A DNA stretch of 12,483 nucleotides from Nitrospinota bacterium (GCA_011523725.1 WTGD01000254.1:1-12483), one strand, 5' to 3'; positions 1 through 10,773 are shown, counted from the stretch's first letter. A program made the numbers and translations. The notes: generated from the letters alone by a model not told the origin.

Positions 1-1026
1 GCGGTAGACCGTGCCCAACTCCGCCAGGCGGTAGGGCAGGTCGCGGTAGCTGTGGATCTTCTGCTGGTAGATCAGGATGTGGCCCGGGCAGTTCATGGGC
101 TTCAGGACGTATTCATCCTCGTCGATGTTCAGGACATACATGTTTTCCCGGTAGAAATCATAGTGGCCCGAGGTCTTGAAGAGCACGTCGCGCGTGATGT
201 GGGGGATGGAGACGAGCTGGTAGCCGCGCTTGACGTGTTCATCCTCCCAGAAGCGCTCGATCACCTTTTTGAGCGTCGTACCCCTGGGCTGCCAGTAGAT
301 GAGGCCGCCGCCCGCGTCCTCATCGACCAGGAAGATGCCGAGTTGCTTGCCGAGGACGCGGTGGTCTCTCTTCCTGGCGTCCTCGAGCTTTTGCAGATGA
401 TCGGCCAGGTCTTCTTTCGTCGCGAAGGCGGTGCCGTAGATGCGCTGGAGCATCTTGTTCTTCTCGTCCCCGCGCCAGTAGGCGCCCGCCACGCTCAGGA
501 GCTTGAAGTTGCGCAGCCAGCCCGTGCCGGGCACGTGCGGCCCCCGGCAGAGGTCCACGAAATCGCCCTGGCGGTAGATCGAAAGCGCCTCGTCCTCGGG
601 CAGGTCGTGGATCATCTCTATCTTGTAGCTCTCGCCCCTCTTCTCGAACAGGGCCAGAGCGTCGTCGCGGGAGACGTCCTCGCGCTCGATGGCGTATTTC
701 TTCTTGGCGAGTTTTTTCATTCTCGCCTCGATCGTCTTCAAATCCTCGGGCGTGAAGGTGACGTCGACGTCGATGTCGTAATAGAACCCGTTTTCGATCG
801 GAGGGCCGATGGTGAGCTGCGCGCCGGGGAAGAGCTCCTGCACGGCCTGGGCCATGAGGTGCGCCGTGCTGTGGCGCAGAATCTCCAGCCCCTCCTCGGA
901 ATCGAGGAGGATGAACTCCGGCTCGGCGTCGTCGGGAAGGCCGCGATTCAAATCTACGGACGCGCCGTTTAACTTGAGTGCGATGGCGTCTTTGGGAAAA
1001 TCTTTTTGCTGGGTTTGCTGAGACAT
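1..1026 (-). CDS. thrS: Threonine--tRNA ligase, N-terminal 342 residues (cut by window edge)
   Basis: This cytosolic class II synthetase charges tRNA-Thr with threonine. The visible part runs from a shortened TGS-like stretch (residues about 15-40, LKLNGASVDLNRGL) through the N2 editing domain to the start of the catalytic core. The editing site shows HSTAH (52-56) and CRGPH (160-164), which remove mischarged serine. Motif 2 territory begins near RDLPYR (328-333), and the first zinc ligand is the Cys of MNCPGH (C313); the remaining zinc ligands and the anticodon-binding domain lie beyond base 1. The usual first half of the TGS domain (LPDGS-type start) is absent, and no upstream frame supplies it before the tRNA gene. 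The only good Shine-Dalgarno (AGAGGAG, 1053-1059) is 26 nt from the ATG. A GGCG/CGCC stem (1032-1035 with 1044-1047) could fold that distance to about 10 nt. The gene follows tRNA-Val on the same strand and is probably read from its promoter. Confidence 0.95.
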   Translation of the reverse strand, partial: MSQQTQQKDFPKDAIALKLNGASVDLNRGLPDDAEPEFILLDSEEGLEILRHSTAHLMAQAVQELFPGAQLTIGPPIENGFYYDIDVDVTFTPEDLKTIEARMKKLAKKKYAIEREDVSRDDALALFEKRGESYKIEMIHDLPEDEALSIYRQGDFVDLCRGPHVPGTGWLRNFKLLSVAGAYWRGDEKNKMLQRIYGTAFATKEDLADHLQKLEDARKRDHRVLGKQLGIFLVDEDAGGGLIYWQPRGTTLKKVIERFWEDEHVKRGYQLVSIPHITRDVLFKTSGHYDFYRENMYVLNIDEDEYVLKPMNCPGHILIYQQKIHSYRDLPYRLAELGTVYR

Positions 1027-1081
1027 AAACGGGCGTTGGCTGGCGCCGCAATCTCCTCTTGTAGTTCTTCGAATTATCCCC

Positions 1082-1109
1082 GCGACGCGGCGGCGAGCCG
1101 CCGCATCGT
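1082..1109 (-). other. Stem-loop in the tRNA-Val to thrS spacer
   Basis: A perfect 7-bp stem GCGGCGG/CCGCCGC (1087-1093 with 1098-1104) closes a CGAG loop. After one mismatch it extends by three to four further pairs (1082-1085 with 1106-1109). No U-run follows on either strand, so it is not an ordinary intrinsic terminator. It lies between the tRNA 3' end and the thrS Shine-Dalgarno site, where it could guide processing of the tRNA-mRNA transcript or act in thrS control. Neither role can be read from the sequence. I see no T-box and no obvious tRNA-Thr mimic. Confidence 0.5.
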
Positions 1110-1120
1110 CAATTCCGTTA

Positions 1121-1195
1121 TGGTAGGCGCGGGCGGTTTTGAACCGCCGACCTCTTGCGTGTCAAGCAAGCGCTCTCCCCCTGAGCTACGCGCCT
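1121..1195 (-). tRNA. tRNA-Val, anticodon GAC
   Basis: The minus strand folds into a complete 75-nt cloverleaf. The acceptor stem is AGGCGCG/CGCGCCT (1189-1195 with 1125-1131), followed by discriminator A and an encoded CCA (1121-1123). The D arm is GCTC/GAGC. The anticodon stem is CTTGC/GCAAG with loop TTGACAC, giving anticodon GAC at 1161-1163. The T arm is GGCGG-TTCAAAA-CCGCC. It decodes GUC/GUU valine codons. It is the first gene after the promoter at 1222-1251, and thrS follows 94 nt later on the same strand. Confidence 0.97.
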
Positions 1196-1221
1196 TCGTC
1201 CGGCATATCCGGTATAGCGAA

Positions 1222-1251
1222 ATGATAGGAAAGCGGCCCGCGCATTGTCAA
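1222..1251 (-). promoter_or_regulatory. Strong sigma70-type promoter for tRNA-Val (and probably thrS)
   Basis: On the minus strand a perfect -35 TTGACA (1246-1251) is separated by 18 nt from -10 TATCAT (1222-1227, five of six consensus). Initiation near 1215 would place the start about 20 nt before the tRNA 5' end at 1195. It lies downstream of the clpX terminator, so it opens a new transcription unit. Confidence 0.8.
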
Positions 1252-1293
1252 CGCGCCCTTTCCCCACGAGGACGAAAAATAACGCCCCCGGTG

Positions 1294-1350
1294 AAAAAAA
1301 CCAACCCGTCCCCGCCTGCGCGCGGACTTCCCCGAAGCCGCGCGAGACGG
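1294..1350 (-). terminator. Intrinsic terminator after clpX
   Basis: On the minus strand, 61 nt past the clpX stop, a long GC-rich hairpin forms. The outer arms are CCGTCT/GGACGG (1345-1350 with 1306-1311). The inner arms are CGCGCGG/CCGCGCG plus CTTC/GAAG around a GGG loop, with a 7-nt bulge on the 3' side. A seven-U run (1294-1300) follows 5 nt after the stem. The U-run is slightly displaced from the stem, but the position between clpX and the next promoter fits termination. Confidence 0.65.
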
Positions 1351-1410
1351 ATGATGCGGCCCGGGACTCACGAAACGCTCAACTGACGGAGAAATAATGC
1401 GCAAGCCGGC

Positions 1411-2652
<1,242 letters not shown>

Positions 2653-2684
2653 CGATCATTCCCCCTCGGTGAAGTGCGCTTTCC

Positions 2685-2705
2685 GAAACAAAACCGGCTT
2701 CCGGT
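2685..2705 (-). terminator. Small hairpin with U-rich tail between clpP and clpX (possible attenuator)
   Basis: On the minus strand ACCGG-AAG-CCGGT (2693-2705) forms a 5-bp stem with a 3-nt loop. It begins inside the clpP stop codon and is followed by TTTGTTTC. It is much weaker than the terminator after clpX and probably only partly stops transcription. It could lower clpX message relative to clpP, or just stabilise the clpP 3' end. Confidence 0.35.
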
Positions 2706-3355
2706 CAGGAGCCGTTGTTCTCCTGATTCTGGCCGTCATCCATGCCGTCGCCCGACAAGAGATTCGATGAATCGGTGCGCGCGACGATCACGTCGTCGAG
2801 CAGACCGTAGTCCTTCGCCTGCTCGGCCGTCATGAAATTATCACGATCGGTGTCTTTTTCAATCTGCTTGATCGGCTGGCCGGTGTGCCTCGCGAGAATC
2901 TCGTTGAGTTCCTCGCGCATGCGGAGAATCTCGCGCGCCTGGATGTCGATGTCACTCGCCTGTCCCTGCACGCCGCCCAGGGGCTGGTGGATCAGGATGC
3001 GCGAGTTGGGCAGGGCGTAGCGCTTGCCCTTCGCCCCCGCCGTCAGGAGCAGCGCGCCCATGCTCGCCGCCTGGCCGATGCAGATGGTCGACACGTCGGG
3101 CTTGATGTACTGCATCGTGTCGTAGATGGCGAGACCCGCCGTGACGGTGCCGCCCGGGCTGTTCACGTACATGGCGATGTCGCGGTCGGGTTCTTCCGCC
3201 TCCAGGAAAAGAAGCTGGGCCGTCACCAGATTCGCGATGGTGTCATCTATCGCCGTGCCCAGAAAGATGATCCGCTCCTTGAGCAGGCGGCTGTAGATGT
3301 CGTACGCCCGCTCGCCTCTGTTCGTCTGTTCCACCACCATGGGTACGAGAGCCAC
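2705..3355 (-). CDS. clpP: ClpP, serine protease subunit of ClpXP
   Basis: ClpP forms the tetradecameric barrel that degrades proteins unfolded by ClpX. The 216-residue product carries the serine catalytic triad: S98 in GQAASMGA, H123 in LIHQP and D172 in DTDRDNF. The start is GTG at 3353-3355, 3 nt after the tig stop; the AGAGGA inside the tig 3' end can serve as Shine-Dalgarno, so translation is probably coupled to tig. This start gives MALVPMVVEQ, which matches the mature N-terminus of Escherichia coli ClpP, so there is essentially no propeptide beyond the initiator Met. An ATG five codons further in would remove the axial N-terminal loop residues and is less likely. The C-terminal 25 residues form a polar, Asp/Asn/Gly-rich tail. 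Confidence 0.98.
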   Translation of the reverse strand: MALVPMVVEQTNRGERAYDIYSRLLKERIIFLGTAIDDTIANLVTAQLLFLEAEEPDRDIAMYVNSPGGTVTAGLAIYDTMQYIKPDVSTICIGQAASMGALLLTAGAKGKRYALPNSRILIHQPLGGVQGQASDIDIQAREILRMREELNEILARHTGQPIKQIEKDTDRDNFMTAEQAKDYGLLDDVIVARTDSSNLLSGDGMDDGQNQENNGS

Positions 3356-3358
3356 TTT

Positions 3359-4735
3359 TTATCCATCCTCTTTCGAATCGCCGTCTCCGGCGCGCTCCTC
3401 CCCCGCCCCCTCCTCGGAGTCGCGGGAATGCGCATCGTGGTCGGCGGCATCGTGAACGTCGAATTCCACGTCGGCCTGATCGTAAAGCCAACTCACCGTC
3501 TTGTTGTAGTTGATGTTCGAGACGAGCGAAGCCATCGCCCCGGTCGTCATCATCCGCTCGCGGAGTTTCTCGGGCGTCATGCCGTAGCGCGCCGCCGAGA
3601 TTCTGAGCTGCGCCTCGACCTCCTCGCCACTCGCCTCGATCTCCTCGGCCTCTCGGATGCGCTCCACGAGGATGAGCTGGCGCACCCGCTCCTCGGCCTG
3701 CGGCCTCACCTCCTCGCGCAACTCCTCTATTTTGGCTTCGGAAAGCTGCACGTCGGGGTTCTCCTGGCGCAGTCTGCGCTCGTATTCGCGAATCTGCTCG
3801 TCCGCCTCCCCCTTGACCAGCGTGGGAGGCACCTCGAAGGGATGCGTCTCAAGCAAGGCGGCCAAAAGCTCGGAGATCCCGTGGCCGCGCGCGTTCGCAT
3901 CCTCCATGGATTCCATCTCTTTCACGACGTCCGCCCGCAAGTCTTCCGTGCTCGTGTAACCTCTTCCTAAGGATTTCACGAACTCCTCATCCAGTTCGGG
4001 CGGATGCGCCTCCTTGATCTCCTTCAAATGAAGGTGGAACCGGAGGCTCTTGCCCGCGATGTTGGGCGAGGCGCCCTCGGGAACGTCGATATCGACATCC
4101 GCCTCCTCGCCTGTCCGCATGCCGGTGAGCGCGTCGCTCAACTCCTTTTCGCTCTCATCGCCCCCGATCATGAGGGCCTGGTTCTCCCCCCGGGTGCCGG
4201 GCACGGCCTCCTCGCCCTCGAAACCCTCGATGTCGAAGAGAACGTAATCTCCCGCCCGGGCCTCCCTGTCCACGTCCTCGAACGTGGCGGCCCGCTGCCG
4301 GAGCGCCTCTATCTGCTGATCGACCATCTCGTCCGTCACCGTTTGGCGCTGGACCTTGAGTTTCAGTCCCTTGTACTCGCCGAGTTCGAAGGGGGGGATG
4401 ACTTCCACCGTCGCCTTGTAAGTCAGCTCGGGCGCGTCGTCGTCCATGTTGATGTCGGTCACGTTCGGCTCGCCCACCGGGCGCATGCCCTTGTCCTCCA
4501 GCAGGGTGCGGTAGGAAGTCGATATCACGTGGTTCAGGACTTCGGCCTGCACCTCCTCGCCGTAGTAGCGCTCGAGCACGCGGCGGGGGATTTTCCCCTT
4601 CCGGAAACCCTTCATCTTCACGCGCCCCGAGAGCCGCCTGTAGGCGCGGTCCATCTCGTCGACGACCTCCGCGCGCGGTACGGCGACTTCGAGACGCTTC
4701 GTGCAGGCGTCGATGTCGCTCACTGTGCCGGTCAT
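3359..4735 (-). CDS. tig: Trigger factor, ribosome-associated chaperone and peptidyl-prolyl isomerase
   Basis: Trigger factor binds at the ribosomal exit tunnel and shields nascent chains. The 458-residue product shows the ribosome-binding signature GFRKGKIP (43-50) in the N-terminal domain. An FKBP-like PPIase domain covers about residues 155-240 (GDYVLFDIEGF onward), and an alpha-helical C-terminal chaperone domain runs to about residue 425. The last 30 residues form an acidic tail with several His residues, longer than in the E. coli protein (432 residues). The start ATG at 4733-4735 has GGAGAG 8 nt upstream. It follows tRNA-Leu by 50 nt and is 3 nt from clpP, the conserved order in which chaperone and protease genes share a transcript. 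Confidence 0.97.
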   Translation of the reverse strand: MTGTVSDIDACTKRLEVAVPRAEVVDEMDRAYRRLSGRVKMKGFRKGKIPRRVLERYYGEEVQAEVLNHVISTSYRTLLEDKGMRPVGEPNVTDINMDDDAPELTYKATVEVIPPFELGEYKGLKLKVQRQTVTDEMVDQQIEALRQRAATFEDVDREARAGDYVLFDIEGFEGEEAVPGTRGENQALMIGGDESEKELSDALTGMRTGEEADVDIDVPEGASPNIAGKSLRFHLHLKEIKEAHPPELDEEFVKSLGRGYTSTEDLRADVVKEMESMEDANARGHGISELLAALLETHPFEVPPTLVKGEADEQIREYERRLRQENPDVQLSEAKIEELREEVRPQAEERVRQLILVERIREAEEIEASGEEVEAQLRISAARYGMTPEKLRERMMTTGAMASLVSNINYNKTVSWLYDQADVEFDVHDAADHDAHSRDSEEGAGEERAGDGDSKEDG

Positions 4736-4785
4736 GCCTTACTCTCCAGAATCACAAATGCAAAAATATGAAAAATCACGGCCAT

Positions 4786-4870
4786 TGGTGCGAAGGGGGG
4801 GACTCGAACCCCCACGCCCGAAGGCACTGGATCCTAAATCCAGCGCGTCTACCAGTTCCGCCACCCTCGC
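4786..4870 (-). tRNA. tRNA-Leu, anticodon UAG
   Basis: The minus strand folds into an 85-nt class II tRNA. The acceptor is GCGAGGG/CCTTCGC with one G-U pair, followed by discriminator A and encoded CCA (4786-4788). The D arm carries GGTAGACGC. The anticodon stem CTGGA/TCCAG encloses loop TTTAGGA, giving anticodon UAG at 4834-4836. The variable arm is TGCCTTCGGGCG, and the T arm is a GC-rich stem around TTCGAGT. It decodes CUN leucine codons. It lies between the promoter at 4962-4990 and tig. The 50-nt spacer to tig is U-rich, with two runs of five T, but has no convincing terminator stem. Confidence 0.97.
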
Positions 4871-4961
4871 ATCCCCTTGGCGAACAAAGGCTTATACGCG
4901 AAAACCACTCCTGAATCCACCGCCCGCAGAGAGTCCCCCGGGCCGGGATTACGCGCCTCTC

Positions 4962-4990
4962 AATCTAGCCGCGCACGGGCGGGCCGTCAA
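4962..4990 (-). promoter_or_regulatory. Sigma70-type promoter for tRNA-Leu-tig-clpP-clpX
   Basis: The minus strand has -35 TTGACG (4985-4990), a 17-nt spacer and -10 TAGATT (4962-4967). Initiation near 4955 would give a leader of about 85 nt before the tRNA. That leader starts in an inverted repeat (GAGAG at 4957-4961 with CTCTC at 4929-4933), so its 5' end may be folded. Spacing and hexamers are good; no sigma32-type heat-shock promoter is recognisable here. Confidence 0.65.
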
Positions 4991-5047
4991 CGGCGAAACC
5001 ACGACGCGGTCATTCATAAGAGCGGAGTACGAAAGGGCGGAGGCATA

Positions 5048-8821
<3,774 letters not shown>

Positions 8822-9138
8822 AAACCGTCCCGAATCAACCGCTTAAAGAATCAAACCAAAAGGTGGTTATAAGCGATTTTGGGGCGAGAAGAAAGGGCAA
8901 AATTTGATGAGGGGATTGGAGTCTGCCGCGCGGCAAATGGAATACCGCCGCTTCCTTAGTGGTGAGAGAGGAATTCTCATCCGTCGGCCTGATGTTCGCC
9001 GTGAAATCACATCGAGGATGGTATAGTATACTAGAACATGAGGTCAGATATTATGCGTAAGACTTCTATATGGTGAGAAGGTGATCGGGAACTTATTCCA
9101 CATGGATATTACCCTGAGAGATTCGGGAAGGAGTGATG
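8822..9138. other. 317-nt gene-free region between divergent metH and the protease pair
   Basis: No recognisable gene lies here. The region holds a perfect 12-bp palindrome TGCCGCGCGGCA (8924-8935), which could be an operator. It also holds an AT-rich patch around 9019-9060 with a plus-strand promoter candidate, and a TTATAA box on the minus strand at about 8867-8872 that could be a metH -10 although it lacks a good -35. A 39-codon plus-strand reading frame (8907-9026) is not convincing. Bases 9001-9060 are about 37% GC by hand count. I could not recognise a cobalamin or SAM riboswitch upstream of metH. Confidence 0.5.
9019..9032 (+). promoter_or_regulatory. Possible extended -10 promoter for the small-protein/protease pair
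   Basis: TGG followed by TATAGT (9019-9027) fits an extended -10 element. An overlapping TATACT (9027-9032) is a second -10 choice. No good -35 hexamer is seen at 16-18 nt. GTATAGTATAC (9021-9031) is itself palindromic, so the site could also bind a regulator. Transcription would give a leader of about 100 nt before the gene at 9139. Confidence 0.35.
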
Positions 9139-9402
9139 ATGGATCATCCCGCCATTCAGACCGAAGTGGACAATAATTATGAGGCTTTCCAGAAACTGCT
9201 CCCGGAACTAATCGAGGAGCATAACGGAAGATTCGCCCTCATGCGGGGTGAGAAAGTGGTGCATATTTTCGATTCCGTACATGACGCGGTGGTCTTCGCC
9301 AAAGAGAAATACGACGACGATTTATTCTCCGTCCAGAAGATAACCAAACAAGCCGTCGATCTGGGGATTTTTTCGCATGCCGTCCATGTCGTTTCAGTAT
9401 GA
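9139..9402 (+). CDS. Small uncharacterised protein paired with an aspartic protease (possibly DUF5678-like)
   Basis: The product has 87 residues from the ATG at 9139, chosen because AAGGAG (9128-9133) lies 5 nt upstream; in-frame ATG at 9136 and GTG at 9133 sit too close to that site. There is no signal peptide, membrane segment or Cys. An N-terminal acidic helix-like part (NNYEAFQKLLPELIEEHNG) is followed by a strand-turn-strand-helix pattern (FALMRGEKVVHIFDSVHDAV) resembling small DUF5678-type proteins that often neighbour retropepsin-like genes. That resemblance is recalled, not searched. It overlaps the protease gene by 26 nt, so the two are surely co-translated. Base composition is lower in GC than the flanking genes. 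I do not know its function; a substrate, chaperone or regulator of the protease are all possible. Confidence 0.8.
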   Translation: MDHPAIQTEVDNNYEAFQKLLPELIEEHNGRFALMRGEKVVHIFDSVHDAVVFAKEKYDDDLFSVQKITKQAVDLGIFSHAVHVVSV

Positions 9403-9814
9403 TCCTGCCGTCGGCCCTGTAATGCACATTCTCTTCACACAAGCGGGAGCGTTGTCCTCTCAAGAGGGGCGAACTTCAGGAGCAGATTTACTGATCGATA
9501 CTGGTGCTTCCATCACATGTATCTCTCCCGAACTCGCCAAGCGAATCGGGTTGCGTTCCCTCGGAAAAGAATCTGTCGTCGTCGCTTCCGGTACTGCCAG
9601 CCTGAACACCTATCTCGTTGATATGCTGATTCCCTTTACCAAGCCGGCCAGAACGCAAGGCCCCGAAGCGCAAACCTTACCCGTACAGAACATTCAGGTG
9701 ATGGAATACCTCGGGGACACATCAAGATACCAGGGACTTCTCGGAAGGGATATCATCGACAGAGGCATCTTCATGATCGCGGGGTGGGACGGGAAGTACT
9801 ACTTCTCCTTTTGA
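9377..9814 (+). CDS. Retropepsin-like (clan AA) aspartic protease, single domain
   Basis: The 145-residue protein has the aspartic protease active-site motif LLIDTGAS (38-45, catalytic D41), preceded by a short beta-rich segment. The later GLLGRDII (120-127) is the hydrophobic-hydrophobic-Gly motif that pairs with the active site in retropepsins. Only one DTG is present, so by family logic it should act as a homodimer, as in retroviral proteases. The size fits a lone protease domain, with no gag, reverse transcriptase or integrase parts nearby. No signal peptide is evident, so it is probably cytosolic. The start ATG at 9377 has GGGGA 9 nt upstream; ATG at 9386 is an alternative. Its 5' end overlaps the preceding small gene. 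Substrate unknown; bacterial members are mostly uncharacterised. Confidence 0.85.
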   Translation: MPSMSFQYDPAVGPVMHILFTQAGALSSQEGRTSGADLLIDTGASITCISPELAKRIGLRSLGKESVVVASGTASLNTYLVDMLIPFTKPARTQGPEAQTLPVQNIQVMEYLGDTSRYQGLLGRDIIDRGIFMIAGWDGKYYFSF

Positions 9815-9844
9815 TCTTCGGCGTTCTTGCATGCCCGAAACGAA

Positions 9845-10654
9845 CTACTCCCCGCGCTTCACCTCTTCCTCGATGAAGGCGTAGGCGTTGTGGTCGTGGA
9901 TGGACTCGAAATTCTCGACCTCCACCTGGAACCACCGGATGCGCTTGTCGTTTCTGAGCAGGAGGGCCGCCTCGCGCACCACGTCCTCCACGAAGCGGGG
10001 GTTGTCGAAAGCCGTCTCGGTGACGAACTTCTCGTCCTCGCGCTTCAGGATCGGATAGAGCGCGCAACTGCCCGCGCTCTCGGCGATCTCGACGAGTTCC
10101 TCGATCCAGAACTCCCCGTCGAAGCGCACCTTGATGCGCACGTGCCCCCGCTGGTTGTGCGCGCCGCGCAGGCTGATCTCCTTGGAGCACGGACACAGCG
10201 TGGCGATGCGCACCATGATGCTCAGGACGAAGTCGTCCGTCGCGCCGGCGGAGGCCTCGAAGCCGCATTCGAGGGCCATCAGCCCCTCCGCGCCCGTCAC
10301 GGGGGCCGCCTTTTGCATGAAGTAGGGAAAGGTGACGGAGAAATGCGCCGTCTGGGCGTCCAGGCGCTCGCGGATCGTCTGCAGGAGCGAGGGCACGCTG
10401 TCCACGCCGATGGCGTCGGTGTGCTCGTTCAGCACCTCCAGGAAACGGCTCATGTGGGTGCCCTTGAAGTGGTGCGGCAGGTCCACATACATGTTCACGT
10501 TGCCGATGGTGTGCTGGGCGTCCTTCGCCCGGTCCTTCACCACGATGGGGTAGCGGATGTTCTTGACACCCACCTTGTCTATCTTGACGTTGCGCTCATC
10601 GGAACTCGCCTGCACGTCGGCGAGGTCGGCCGGCTCCGTCGGGAGGCCTGACAT
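9845..10654 (-). CDS. folE2: GTP cyclohydrolase FolE2 (type IB)
   Basis: FolE2 converts GTP to 7,8-dihydroneopterin triphosphate, the entry step for tetrahydrofolate and for 7-deazaguanine (queuosine) synthesis. It is unrelated in sequence to FolE and does not strictly need zinc. The 269-residue product has the family length and motifs: HFKGTHMSRF (62-71), LCPCSKEIS (153-161, with the metal-site Cys region C154/C156), GAHNQRGH (164-171) and FESIHDHNAYA (249-259). The ATG at 10652-10654 has AAGGA 9 nt upstream. It lies 119 nt downstream of the MazG-like gene on the same strand and ends 30 nt from the convergent protease gene. No Zur-type operator is recognisable upstream. Confidence 0.95.
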   Translation of the reverse strand: MSGLPTEPADLADVQASSDERNVKIDKVGVKNIRYPIVVKDRAKDAQHTIGNVNMYVDLPHHFKGTHMSRFLEVLNEHTDAIGVDSVPSLLQTIRERLDAQTAHFSVTFPYFMQKAAPVTGAEGLMALECGFEASAGATDDFVLSIMVRIATLCPCSKEISLRGAHNQRGHVRIKVRFDGEFWIEELVEIAESAGSCALYPILKREDEKFVTETAFDNPRFVEDVVREAALLLRNDKRIRWFQVEVENFESIHDHNAYAFIEEEVKRGE

Positions 10655-10669
10655 CGAATCTCATCCTTT

Positions 10670-10710
10670 CCGCTCTGCTCGGCAGAACACTGGTTCAGCG
10701 GTTCTTTTTT
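10670..10710 (+). terminator. Possible plus-strand (antisense) terminator between folE2 and the MazG-like gene
   Basis: On the plus strand CCGCT (10670-10674) pairs with AGCGG (10697-10701), and CTGC-TCG-GCAG forms an inner hairpin. TTCTTTTTT follows at once. That is the layout of an intrinsic terminator for rightward transcription, although no rightward gene lies just before it. On the minus strand the same fold sits directly before the folE2 Shine-Dalgarno and could affect its translation instead. Confidence 0.35.
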
Positions 10711-10773
10711 AGTTTCTCACTATTTTCGACGCCGCCCCAAGCGCCGAACCGGAAAACTGCGGGGTACCGCGGT

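Noticed and set aside
52..972. 306-residue plus-strand reading frame
   Set aside because: Antisense shadow of thrS.
1006..1386. 126-residue plus-strand reading frame containing VGAGGFEPPTSCVSS
   Set aside because: This is the well-known spurious peptide from the antisense strand of a tRNA-Val gene; no ribosome site and no conserved protein.
2885..3970. 361-residue plus-strand reading frame across clpP and tig
   Set aside because: Antisense shadow spanning two well-supported genes; no domain recognised.
8907..9026. 39-codon plus-strand reading frame (starts MRGLESAARQ) upstream of the protease pair
   Set aside because: Only a weak GAAAGGG site, Arg-rich, no recognised family; conservation data would be needed to support it.
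8822..9138. Cobalamin, SAM or SAH riboswitch upstream of metH
   Set aside because: None of the conserved sequence boxes could be found by eye; a covariance scan would decide.
9815..9844. Convergent hairpin TTCGGC...GCCCGAA as a bidirectional terminator
   Set aside because: Stem has a bulge and no U-run on either side.
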